Source: Paramyrothecium sp. XJ0827 | Taxonomy: Eukaryota; Ascomycota; Sordariomycetes; Hypocreales; Stachybotryaceae | Direction of reading: 5' to 3' | NCBI GenBank assembly: GCA_020881915.1 | Contig: JAJFPB010000007.1 | Location: 3,038,001 to 3,102,000, forward strand | Length of the DNA stretch: 64,000 nucleotides | Position numbers and translations under genes: made by a program | Shown here: in pieces, positions 21,970 to 33,230 of the stretch | Layout of the letters: each line of letters begins with the position of its first letter | Numbering within the stretch: the stretch's first letter is position 1 | Notes under the pieces: model-generated | What the model saw: only the letters and a program-made list of their open reading frames with translations | What the model was told of the DNA's origin: nothing | The model's database searches: none

Positions 21970-23800
21970 CGTAGAGGGCTTGAGTAACGCTTCATCTTCT
22001 GATGTAATTTCTTGTTGAAATTTCCGCTTCATGGAGGAAGGTACAAAATCTTGACTTGATGGATTCGAAACTCACAAGGGCTTGCCCTTGCCTTACAGCG
22101 GATAGCGGTGGGAACGGGGCAGATGGCGGAAGAACCCCATTCCTAATTCCTTTACAGAAATAAAGGAAGTCGGAGTAGATACTGGTAGATTACTTATTCG
22201 AGTCATTCGAGAAAAAGAAGAAAAAATAGAAAAGAGAAAATATTCCTAGATTCCCAGACAGTTACTGTTGAGAATTTATTATCCTTGGTGCTCACTACCT
22301 TAAATCCTTTTATAGGTAATACTTAATATTTATGACTTGAGTATTAGATTAAGTATTGTATTCTGTTTATTACTATTAATTAATGAGTCTGAGCTCACCA
22401 AGGAGTCGATTCGTGGGATATTTTTGTACTCTAAAATAGCGATGCCGGCTTCGCGTACTCCACCGATATATACAGCCGTGAAGGTTGTGACCTCTCGAAT
22501 CGCGCACCTATTTGGTGCTTGGCTGCAAAATGCACCTCCTGAATATCACCCAATGTATTGTTACGTGATAGGAGAATCCCTATGATTAGCTGATCATGCT
22601 CCAGTTTGTGGTAAGTGCAGCCCACGCCTTTCGAGAAACTGAAGAATTTACTTCTGTTGCAGTTGCTTTACTCACAGGGTATCCTGGATTGTTAGGCATA
22701 ACTCTTGCAAACTCAAAATTTGAAAAGCGCATACAAGATAGACATATCTATTATTATTTGGGTGTGCATCGACCCCCTTTTCTCCTGAACACACCCAGCA
22801 AGGCCGTCGCGGGTGCCCCATGCGGCTGTATCGTAACCCCTCTCGGCAGCTTCCAGCGTGGCGATTGTTACGTCCTGGGGCTCTAAGTTGCCAGAACGTT
22901 ATGTGACACCCCCAAGGATGTCAATGCTAATATGCTTAAAGGTAGCTTGCATAGTTCAAAACTTCTGCAGATTCTCTATCGGTGGCAGTTCAAAGTCAAC
23001 ATTAGTACGCCTCAATCTGACGAGGAGGATTGGGTAAAGGAATATTCGAGGCCTTTATCCAGAGAAACATGGTTGTATTTGAGAATCCCAAAAATCTGCC
23101 TTGATACCATCAGAATGCTCCTACACGTATAGGCAAGCATTGCTCCACAGATATTGTCAGTGGTGATCTCCGGATTTGAACATGCTACCATATTAGACAT
23201 TCTACTGAGACGTGTACGATGCTATTCATCTCAGCGCTACATAGAACCGTCCCACAATGAGTGAAGGTCACATTGGGAGCTGCTGATCCTACCCTTTGTT
23301 GCCGCCACATTGCAATGTTTAGGGGCCGACGTTGCACTCCACAACTCCCACGTTCGCCATCGACAATACGCTGTACGTTACTACCAAAATCATATATGAG
23401 TATGCTTCACGCCATTCGAGGGCTTTGCACGGACCCTCACATATTCTAAGGGCTGTTCCGCGAAAGGAATCTCTGGACAGACTGAGGAACAGCCAGCTGT
23501 GCTTGGTGACCTCAGCAGACTAACGTGGGCAAAGCATTTGCATTTCTCTTCTTCCACCATTGGTCAATAAGTCCCGCACTTGACGCCTACTGTAACCTCA
23601 ACCTACATAAAAGAATACGAAAGCCTGACGAGGTTGGGCTGTGGCAGCTTGGGGTCGGTTCATGTCGGCTAGGAAGACTCCATCGCAGATAAAAACGACA
23701 TCCCGAGCACACGATGATAAGGTGAACAATCACAAATTGCTTCACGTTTGCTCACCAATACTGCCTCGTTGATTACCGTTGAATTCTCGCCGGAGATACC
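21970..23800. other. AT-rich gene-free stretch
   Basis: This is 1.8 kb downstream of CYP51. From about 22180 to 22400 it is strongly AT-rich with long A- and T-runs and TTAAT/TTAAGTATT motifs, consistent with repeat DNA decayed by C-to-T change. Open frames are short and unlike known proteins. The right end holds the promoter of the membrane-protein gene. Confidence 0.5.
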
Positions 23801-26312
23801 ATGGATTCAGGAAGCGTTGTTCATCTGGGGGCATGGACAAACTGGTCGCGAGGCCCTGTCCTTGGGGCAACACTAACAATCTCTCGTTCTAACGCCAATC
23901 TCTTAATTGCTTTCACGTCCTTTTTCGTTGGTCTCGTCGGGACGCGTTTCTGGCGCATCGCCTGCCTCATCCTTCATCGGCTATATTCCCAGCCAGGCAA
24001 CATATCTCAAGATGCTCTCCACCACCAACGCCAACTCATTTTTCGAAACTCACAATCCGTCGACTCTGGTTTCCTGTCTCTTGTCCGACTATTATATGCA
24101 TGGCGGCATTTGGCGACTCGTCCGTTCGTTCGCCTTTTGCCGTCTATCCTATTCGCCTCATTAACGCTACTTGCCTTCACCGCGGCGGGAGGTTTCACTT
24201 CTCTCCTTTCGAACGGCATAGGAACTGACGCCCTACTCGACGGAGCTAATTGTGGTTTGGTCGAGCAATTTACGGGACCTGAGTCCATGAGCGTCCTAGC
24301 TCCGTACGATTCTGACACGACGGCCAATGCGGCGAATTATGCCCAGCAATGCTACTCCTCAGACGCCTCGGGCATGCTTAACTGTGACTATTTCGTCACC
24401 CCAAGGCTTCCGACAAGACTCGAGACTGTCACCGATTGCCCCTTTGACAATTCCAAGGGTATTTGCAGGAGTGACACGCCAAGCTTGGTTCTAGACACTG
24501 GTTTCATCGACAGCAACCGCGACCTGGGTCTCAATACACCGGCGGCCGACCGGATTCAGTTCAGAGCCAGATCGCACTGTGCACTACTAAATACAACTGG
24601 TCGGACTAGTTCGTTCGAAGGACGGAATGGAAATTATACGCGATACCATTACGGTTCGTTCAGATACGGAACAGAAAGCAATGTCACTTTGATGAATTAT
24701 ACCTTCCAGGCTGAATCCATCGGCACGCAATATGCTGTTATCGAGTCACCGCAAACTCTGGAGAAAAACTTCCTATTGACGTAAGTTAAAAAGAGAACAG
24801 AATTCTTACGAGATCCAATGATCAAAATATCTCAGGCTAACGTTATTCAGCGGGGTGGGCGCCAGTCCATTCAACGGTAGTTTTTTAGCCGCTTCGGCTT
24901 CGAGTTTTGTCCCTACTCCTGAGCTCGCGAGGCTCGACGCGGACGTCTACCTCACTTTTCTTACCGGAAATGGGGTCATCTTTCTGGAGCCCACGAACGA
25001 TCCTTGGTATCGCGCCATGCGGCCGGGTTCACTCTTACGAACAATAGGCGTGACTGAGCCCAAAACCATATATCTTCGAGAGGAGGCGGCCTCCCCCATC
25101 GCCTGTGTGAATCAAAATCAGATATGCCGCGGCGAATCTCCTGAACCGGGCGGGGAGACCAATTGTGGGCCACTCGCCGCGTTCATGGATGCGATACTTG
25201 GCGCCGCGACCCTTTTTGACCTGGAACGGGATATGGAGCTGATTCAATCAAGCGGCCTCCCGGACAGCTACTCCACGGCCGCCAGTGGGTTCACCTGGTA
25301 TGTGGCCATCTGGCAAACCATGACCTCTGTGCCTTGGTTGCTAGTCAACGTAATGGGGCCATCGGCGTTGGCTTCTCAACGAGCGTTTCGATCAGGAGGT
25401 CAAGGTCCGCTGCCAAACAACCAATGGCAAATCGACATGAGCCATATATGGAATATCTCTCTTGCCGGATTCCAGGCCGGATTTGTTAATGCTGCAAAAG
25501 GAGCTAAACAAGAAAAGCTGCAACCTTACTTCATGAAACCGACGAATGCACACGAGAAACATTTGTGCAATAATCAGGTAAGACACAGACACCTACTACC
25601 GTGACCTTGCGTGTCTCTTCAGGCATCTCTAGCCCCTTCTACAAGGTCTGCTCTTCATAATTGACCCATACAATAGAAAATTCTCTCCAGCAGTACTGGC
25701 TCCTTTTCGCTATTCGGATTATGTTTTACATATGCTTTTGGCGCCCTAATCATTGCTATCTCGTTTACCCTAGAGCCCATCATCGTCTTCTTCTTGCGTC
25801 GCCGCCAAAGCAAGTCCAATCCGCGGGATAGAGAGGGAGCTAGTCAAGAAGTATCGCAATTCTGGTATAAGCAGCTCGAGTGGAGCACAAACGAGGTCCT
25901 CCAGCAGCACCGCCTGGCTCATGAAGAGCTTGGGTGGGGCAGCCAGACGTGGAGGGATTGTACGGAATACGTTCCACTTACGGATAAGGGAGAAGTACTA
26001 GGGTCCTTGGATATACGGAATCCTGAGCATCCCGTCCTGTACGCTCCGGTCCCGACGAATACAGATGAGGTCAATGAAAAGACCCATCCCGAGACGCCTG
26101 CCGACAACGGTAGCGTGGAATGCAGCCCGGATACGGCTGTCGATGCTACTCCAGGAGTCTTGCCCCAATCAGACTTTTCGCGTATCGTGACGAGCGAACC
26201 TGATATCACTCGGGCTTCCCATGACTCAAAAGCCGAAAACACGAAGGGGTTTGAGCAGACGGACCCAAAGTCGACCGAGTTAAGACCCGAGGAAGCACAA
26301 ACCCAGCCCTAA
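23801..26312 (+). CDS. Large fungal membrane protein of unknown function
   Basis: Exons 23801-24780, 24851-25577 and 25677-26312 (introns 70 and 99 nt) give 780 residues. Hydrophobic helices are seen near residues 33-52 (ANLLIAFTSFFVGLVGTRFW), 108-130 (PSILFASLTLLAFTAAGG) and, in the last exon, GLCFTYAFGALIIAISFTLE. Between them lies a Cys-rich, N-glycosylation-rich region, probably extracellular, with the signature DSNRDLGLNTPAADRIQFRA and several CDYF/CPFD-type cysteines. The tail after residue 620 is hydrophilic and low in structure. It fits a widespread, expanded family of Pezizomycotina membrane proteins without assigned function. An alternative acceptor 15 nt upstream of 24851 (AG at 24835) keeps the frame and would add five residues. 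Confidence 0.72.
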
Positions 26313-26976
26313 GCAAGCATTAGATACCTTACATGAGGCAGTTGGTTAGAAAAGAGGTGACATCGACAGCATGCTGCTGCCTTACTCACTTCATTACGTT
26401 GGCCGACCTAACCTCAGCTGCCAGACTCTTCAAATCGAGTGCATCCAATCTTTAAAATTTTCTGGTAGGCCACGCCCGCTACTTTTCCATCTGTGTTGTT
26501 CCCATTGCCATTCGCCTGTAACAGAGACAAGTGGCGGTACGTACTCGGCTGCTGACCAGGGACGGCGGTGCCTAGAAGTAGCGCTCAAGGTACCTTGTGG
26601 TCGATAAGATAAGGATCCTGGATTACGATAGCTGCCCTGTGCAAGCTCCCGTGAATGCTGCGCATGCCGGTGACTTACCTTACGTACCTCATCAAGTAGC
26701 TCGCCTTGTCCATCTGCCGATCCCCTGACTTGATCTTCCGTCGTTCAACAACCCGTCGCGTCCTACAACGATTCCTCCGCCTAATCTCGAAAAGGTCCAA
26801 CGCCATGATATTGTCCTAAGGGCAGCCATTTTCCAGCACCAGTGCCTGCGCGTCTCGCATCATCTTCCGCATGTTTCGCCGTCCGCTCGCTCCATCGTCA
26901 TCCTCCTCCGTTCCGCGACCCATCTCGGCAAGAGCCCGCCAATGATCACCACCCCGTTGCACGGCAAGTCGAGTGA
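26313..26976. promoter_or_regulatory. Upstream region of the VRL1-like gene
   Basis: This is 0.66 kb between two plus-strand genes. It contains a perfect palindrome CAAGGTACCTTG at 26586-26597 and CTTACCTTACGTACCTCA at 26676-26693. A pyrimidine-rich leader from about 26700 holds two short upstream ORFs (listed separately). Confidence 0.5.
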
Positions 26977-26989
26977 ATGCAACCATTAA
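26871..26989 (+). promoter_or_regulatory. Two chained upstream ORFs overlapping the VRL1-like start
   Basis: uORF1 (26871-26945) has 24 codons and a TGA. Its stop overlaps the ATG of uORF2 in the tetranucleotide ATGA at 26942-26945. uORF2 (26942-26989) has 15 codons and a TAA, and ends 12 nt past the main ATG at 26977 in another frame. If transcribed, this arrangement should lower initiation at the main start. Transcription start is not known, so the role is inferred. Confidence 0.45.
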
Positions 26990-29900
26990 ATCCTTTTCTG
27001 GCCGCCTTCTTCAAGAGCCCTATTCCGAGCCAGTGCGCCCCGGTCCATCACCACGTACTGCTCGTGCCTTTGGCGGATGTCCTCCTCACCTCCCGCGAGA
27101 CTGAGAGCGGTGCCTCCAACGCCGAGGTAATTGGGTCCGAGGATTTTCTCGCCAGCCATGTACTGCGCATACCCAGCTCTGGAGCCGCGGCGGGAGGCAA
27201 GGATGGAGCTCAGAACCTACGGGAGCTCAAGGGGAAGGCGAAACAGTTTTCAACTGTCAATGGAAGGAATGTCATAATCAAGGATTCGTTCATTTACAGT
27301 AATAAGGGTACTACCATTCTGACCTCGCCCTCCGTTGCATGGGCTCTCGGATCGTTGCTAACAAGAAACCAAGGTTTTAAGTCCCTCGCGCAGGCCCAGA
27401 TATTAAACGACGCTACATGGTACCCGGACGTATTCGAGCCCCGACAATGGCTGCTGTATTACATATCCAAGCCGCTGGTAGGCACATGGGAAGAGGTCAA
27501 GCTCACGCCGGCTATACTCATCCCGGATGTAAGGAAGCAGAAACCTGTTGAGCAGAGACGCGCCAACGATGGTGAAGCGACCGAGCCTGCCGTGCCTCGC
27601 AAGAAGGATATCAAGAGCTTTCATGATTTACTCAATCATTTCCCCATCATCGCTAGACAGATGCAACCTGGCCTAGAGAAGCTCTTTCTAGAGTTCACCA
27701 CTGTCTTTCAAAAGCCGCTGCCCCCACCTCCGTCTGCCGCTCATATTCCCGATCCTCTCCCCGAAGGCCCTATAGCGATGGCAATGAAGAAAGCTCGATC
27801 CAACAGTATCTCTGGTCCCTCTACCGAGCCGAGGGCTACTGCTCTACCAATGTCTGAGAATTTCTATGCCGAAGATGATGAGGACATCATGCGAGCCTCG
27901 CTCGAAACAGCTGTGACCGCCGCCATTGATCTCTTTCAGAGCGTTGATAAGCAGCAATTATCTCTTCTTGGTGCAACTACGGACCTGACAGGCCCCCTCG
28001 TTGAAAGGTTGATCGAGCGCTATGTCGCGGAAAATGTGCATCACCTATTGTTTTCCAAAATCACGGCCTTGAAGCGACCGGAAGATTTAGAGCTTGAGGC
28101 AAAGATAAGACAGATGGAGTTCATCGATGTTTCGCAGTTGGGCATTGCCATCGATGGCGGCTTAGTTGCTAAGCATGATCTGATCATCCAACTGGGCACT
28201 GCCGTAGAGGAGTTCAGGAAGATTACAGCGGCCAGCAGCCCCCAGGAAATGATGGACCTCTTTCTGTCAACGATTAAAGCTGCCTCGCATTTGACAGAGG
28301 CCCCTGGCGCACGGAATAGATCTGCGCCGACAACAACGGAGAAACCAATTATGACAATCAATGCTGATACTCTTGTTTCATTACTTCTGTATGTGGTTAT
28401 TCGATCACAGGTTCGAAACCTTCAAGCTCGGCTTACCTATGTACGAAACTTCATCTTTGTTGATGATGTGGAAAGTGGAGAACTTGGGTACGCCTTGAGT
28501 ACCTTTGAGGCGGTCTTGACCTACCTTGTGCTGGACTCTTCCGGCCTGAGACGAGCAAGCAGAAAAAATAAAGCTCTATGGGATGCCATCAAGAACGGAA
28601 CCGTTGATCAATTGAAGGATATAATGGAGATGAGGGAGGCTGCGGACGATGAAGACGATCTCAGCGAATCTCCGGCACCAAGTCGGCGCTCCTCTTTATC
28701 CTGGAGCCTACCTCATGGCTCCTCGAGAAGATCATCACTAGCACTAACCATGTCGGATCGATTTTCGCTTGGTTCCGGCCTTGGCCATGTCTTCCCATTC
28801 CAGTCGAATGGGGACTGTACGTCAGAGCTGCCTCCGCTGCCTTTTCGACGTATAAAGAAGGTTGCACTGGACACTCAATCTTTATCCAGCGGTTCCGAAA
28901 TCTCATACCATTCGCGCGCTGGAAGCATCGGCACGATGAACAGTGCGCTTGAAGGCGACATATCGGTCGAACGCCTGGCACAGACGAGCGATGCTTTTGG
29001 AGAATCGTTGCTGATGATGGCGATACAGAACAAGAGAGTCGAGGCCCTTAAATATCTCCTTTCGCTCACCGGATTCTTCCCTCTAGATACCGTGCTTGAA
29101 GACATGAACAATGAGGATACAACGTTGCTCAGCGCTGCCGTCCAGCTCGGGCACATGGAGATCATAGACACACTGCTGGACTTCATCCACCAACACGGGA
29201 CACAGGAACAACTTTCCTTGTATTTGGCCAGTCAGGATATTTGGGGCCGAAGTAGTGGCCACTATCTATTCAATGCGCCATTCCTTATCACACGTATAGG
29301 TCACTTGATACCCTGGCGGCAGCGCGACAAGAATGGCCAAACTCCTCTGTTTGCTCTTTGCCGATCTTACGACCACGTGAATTACTACAACATGGTGGAA
29401 GCAGGCCTCAATTCCGCCAGACTTGCACAAGGCGACGGGCAACCACTCCACGTTGACGAACACGTCGACAGCAAGGGAAATACCTTGCTCCATATCATCA
29501 ACGATGCTCGGCTCTCGCTTAGAATACTTCGACAGTGCGATGTCGATGTCAACGCGACAAACGAGAAACGGCTGACTGCGCTGATGGTGGCCAGTAAGTA
29601 TGGCAGATATGACATGGTGAGGTCGCTATTTGCGGACCCTCGAGTGGATGTAGCGGCGAAAGAACTGCGGGGCCTCACAGCGGTAGAGTTGGCCAAAGAT
29701 GACGATGTTCGCAATAAGATTGACGATCTCGCACTTTTCAGCATGCCAGCGGGACCAGATGGGAGGATCACCGGTGTGGTTCGGGCTTTTTTTGTAGAGG
29801 ACGGGTCAGTACGGTTGGTATTGAAATCTGCTGCGCCGACAGGCAGGGAAAGCTACACCGTGACTACGAGTAGGCGCTCACTTACGGATTTCGAGCAACT

Positions 29901-30946
29901 TGCTCATCTTTTGGCGTTGGAGCATCCTGCTTCATGGATGCCGACTCTTACAGACTCGCGGTCGCCTTTCCAGATACCATCCAGGCCCTCACGCGCAATC
30001 CTACGCGATATCCAAGCCAAGACTGACTGGTTCCTCAAGACCATGCTCAGCCATCCTACCTTGGCTACGCATGAAATGCTGTGGGAGTTTTTCCTGGTTC
30101 CCGAGCTACAACTTGACATGATGGAACAGCGTACAAAGCTCAAGCTGGAGACGCGAGTGGAGAAGATTCGTGATGAATTCGAGCCCATGACTGATGCGAG
30201 GGAAGTCGAGCAGTTTGTCAATCATGCCAGGGAAATGGTACGCAGTGTGAGCCAGTCGGCCAAGAGCGTAACCAGACGAGCCAACAACGTGGCTCTAGGT
30301 GCCGCTGGTAAGTGCCCCTGTTTTGTCTTTTCCGCTCGAACAAGTGGAGGTGCAAGAGATGGTGTCCTAATCGAAAACAGACCTGTACGATTCGTCGGTT
30401 CTCCTTCATCGGGCGGTCTCGACACTTCCTTACCTCCCATCAGCGCATATTGAAGCGTTTGAGACCTACGTCCGAGCTCTCACGCCAACGCAATCAAATC
30501 CTAGGCTAGCCTTTCACGGAACGATGCTCGCCATACAGTCGACGGTGCAAGCGTTGTTGTCGGCACTATCACGACCGGCAGCATTGATTGAGCAAATAAT
30601 CACCACCAAGAGGGAGGCAGATAGAAGTCTCAGCTCGATCGGGAGGTCATCAAGGTGGCCTCTAGGTTTGCTCGATGAAACCAGGCAACGCACGCAAGAT
30701 GAGAAGGAGGAGAGGGTGCGCAAACTACGAGAGGAGGCGGTTCATCTGTCCAAGGAGCTGCGGTATACGCAGCAGACGGTCGCAAGCGAGCTAGCAGGCT
30801 GGCAAAGCATGCATGAGTCGGCGGGCAGGCACGCCATCCGAGAGTTGGCGAGGGGCATGCTTGTCCAGGAGCGGGCGACGCTCGACGGCATGGAGCGTGC
30901 TCTGAGAAAACTACGGTCCGGACCGACCAGTTATAGCGAGAGCTGA
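26977..30946 (+). CDS. VRL1: VPS9/ankyrin/PX/BAR protein, VRL1-like (VARP-like endosomal GEF)
   Basis: Exons 26977-30307 and 30381-30946 (73-nt intron) encode 1298 residues. Order of domains: N-terminal VARP-like region (MQPLNPFLAAFFKSPIPSQC), VPS9 domain at about 330-540 with Asp464 in ADTLVSLLLYVVIRSQ and Tyr505 in GELGYALSTFEAVLTYL (the two catalytic positions of VPS9 exchange factors), ankyrin repeats at about 668-925 (DKNGQTPLFALCRSYD, NEKRLTALMVASKYGRYDMV), PX domain at about 930-1045 with RRSLTDFEQL, and a helical BAR-like C-terminus. The same order occurs in yeast Vrl1, which with Vin1 forms the VINE complex: a Rab5-type exchange factor joined to a SNX-BAR coat on endosomes. Without the second exon the BAR-like region would be lost. 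The symbol is by domain order and could be refined by a search. Confidence 0.78.
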
Positions 30947-32032
30947 AGACCTGAAACAACGTTGGGGCAAACACAGGAGCCAGGGGGGAGGCTTGCAAAG
31001 TGAGGCAAGCAGTGGAGGGTAGTTCTCGCATGAAACGGCCCGGAACGGCATGGAAAGCAGCATGAGTGACGAATGGCAGTCGGCTTCCTGGCAAGAGAAG
31101 GGGTGGCATGGCTAGCTTAGAGAGAATCCCAACCAGGTAATATTTAAACTAGAGACACGTAGGTGGTCCTGCATGTAGACGCAGTCGGAATATGATTTGA
31201 CTCGACATAGCGAGGGTCCTGAGGGACCAACATTGTGGCTATGTGCCCGCCCCGGTCACCTTTTCCTTGGTATCTTCCGTCAGGCTGCATATATGATATG
31301 GAGTTCCATATCTCTGTCGTTTTCTCGACTTGGAAATAATTGATGGACATTCTACAGGCGATTGTGTAGCTAGTATCTTAACCAATGGGCATGACTACGA
31401 CTGGTGGAAAAAGCATATTCGAAAGTGCTTGTCGTTAGAAAAGGTTGGCTTCGCTAGCACCGGACATAGTAGCGTCTGGTCTTCCAAAGCTCACCTACCA
31501 CCATAAAGTCTGGTGATTGAGGGTCCTACCCTGGAGCACAAATGGGACATGTCACAATAGACAGGCCTGCATGCCACGATGCGCTTGATGGAGGCTTTGA
31601 CTTGCTTACTGGGATGGGACGAAGCACGTCAACCTAACTATACCACTGTAGATACAGTACATGGCTTGTTGAAGGAAGAGGGCTCCAATCGGTCACAAGC
31701 CTTCTGCAGCTAGCAAAATTGTTTCAAACATCGACTTGGCCCGGGAGAAGCAAGAGACTGGATGCTGCAGATGGGACCCGGGAATGTTTCCGCCAGTCCA
31801 AGATGCATGAAAGAGTGGGGGAAACAGTGGAAGGCTCTGGACCAGTCGTCCGGCATCAGCTTGGCTCACCTCGAGCGCGACGCGGAGGTTGGATCGGCGC
31901 CGCGACCCGATTGGCCAGAGCACGCGTGTCGCGAGCGTGGGATGAACGCCGAGCCACGAACCACGATACGCGGGACCAGCCAGAGTGGAGCAGACACACG
32001 GGCACGGAAAGTCGAGAGATGTACGTAGTGGG

Positions 32033-32054
32033 GCGCGTGCGTGCGCGCGCGCGC
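32033..32054. repeat. Alternating purine-pyrimidine tract (GC/GT)
   Basis: A 22-nt run of alternating G and C/T (GCGCGTGCGTGCGCGCGCGC plus two bases), able in principle to adopt left-handed DNA. It lies in the middle of a gene-free stretch. Confidence 0.9.
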
Positions 32055-33200
32055 CATGCGAGTCCCGAGAAGAAGAGAACTGAAGACACGCACGAGATTG
32101 CTACCTGGTGCTCGAGAGTTACGTGTTTGTGCGTGTCTGGCTCGCACAAGAAGCAGCCGGGGAGATGGAGACAACGGCACTAGCCTCACACACGTGAGTG
32201 AGCCTTGCACACAAACGGCGGCAGCTCGATGGACAGACAGTCAGTCAGTCATTCAATGTGCCGGTGGTAGCGCATTCGTCATGGTGCTTGTATGGAACAT
32301 GACTGGTCAGGTCCCATACGCGCTCGAGGCGGCTGTGCAAACGGAAGCGCCTGGCGACCGAGGACGGCAATGACGGAAGGGCCCAGGTAATTAAATATTC
32401 CCAGATTTCAGGAGAAGCGAGATTTGGATCAATCTTACGACGCCGGGCGCCAAAGGCATGAAGAAGCAATCTCTAAGCGCCCGCCTCGGGAAGCGGCAAG
32501 ACGCTGGTCTTCTGCCAGGGCAAGTTAAGCGCCCCGGCGGTTACACACCCCCTGCTTTCGCCTGGGCCGGGAAACACAGGGTGTTGGTTCAGGTTTGGGA
32601 CGGCCCGTGTCTGGCGCTGAGGCCGAAGCGCCGTCAGTAGGCGCCGGCAGGCCTCGAGCAAGACAAGACATGACAAAACTCTAAGAAATGACGGTACAAG
32701 AAACTCGATGGGTTTCCTATTTCGGGAGTCGCCCGGCGAGACCTGTCATTGGCTGCATGGCTACTATCGCACGGCGGCATAGTCGCTCGATTGGCCTTGT
32801 ATCCGGGAGGGTTTCCCTGCACTCATTGGAGCAAGGGCCCGATGGAACATGGCACATGGGACGAAGCGCGCGGTGAGAGATCCGAGAAAGGCCATCTAGT
32901 CTGACGCAGAGAGAGACCGGGCGGAGAAAAGAGGCCGGGACCGGGACTCCTGACGTGCGAGTGGGTGAAGACGCAGGATCACGGCAGCGCAAGATGGAGG
33001 AGGTAAACTTTCAGGTAGGCAAGGAAAATGTAAGTGTACCTTAACTTACCTTACTTCAGGTACCCGAGGGCGGAGGTTGGGCAGCGGCAAGTCGTTTTTT
33101 GGCGAGGCAAGCAATTCGAAGTGACCAAAGACGGGCAAAGGTCCTTGGGCCACGTCGCGGTGGCTGCTTGACTCACCATCACGCGGCCACGCTTCTACAC

Positions 33201-33230
33201 GGCATGGCATAGCATGGCATGGCATGGCAT
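33201..33230. repeat. Pentanucleotide microsatellite (GGCAT)n
   Basis: Six consecutive 5-nt units, GGCAT with one AGCAT variant (third unit), in a gene-free stretch. Confidence 0.9.

Noticed and set aside
22180..22400. AT-rich patch as a transposon remnant
   Set aside because: No terminal repeats, target-site duplication or transposase pieces could be seen by eye, so only the AT-richness is reported.
31719..32373. Overlapping Arg-rich frames on both strands
   Set aside because: GC-rich DNA with few stops gives open frames in several phases at once. None has a domain or splice partner.
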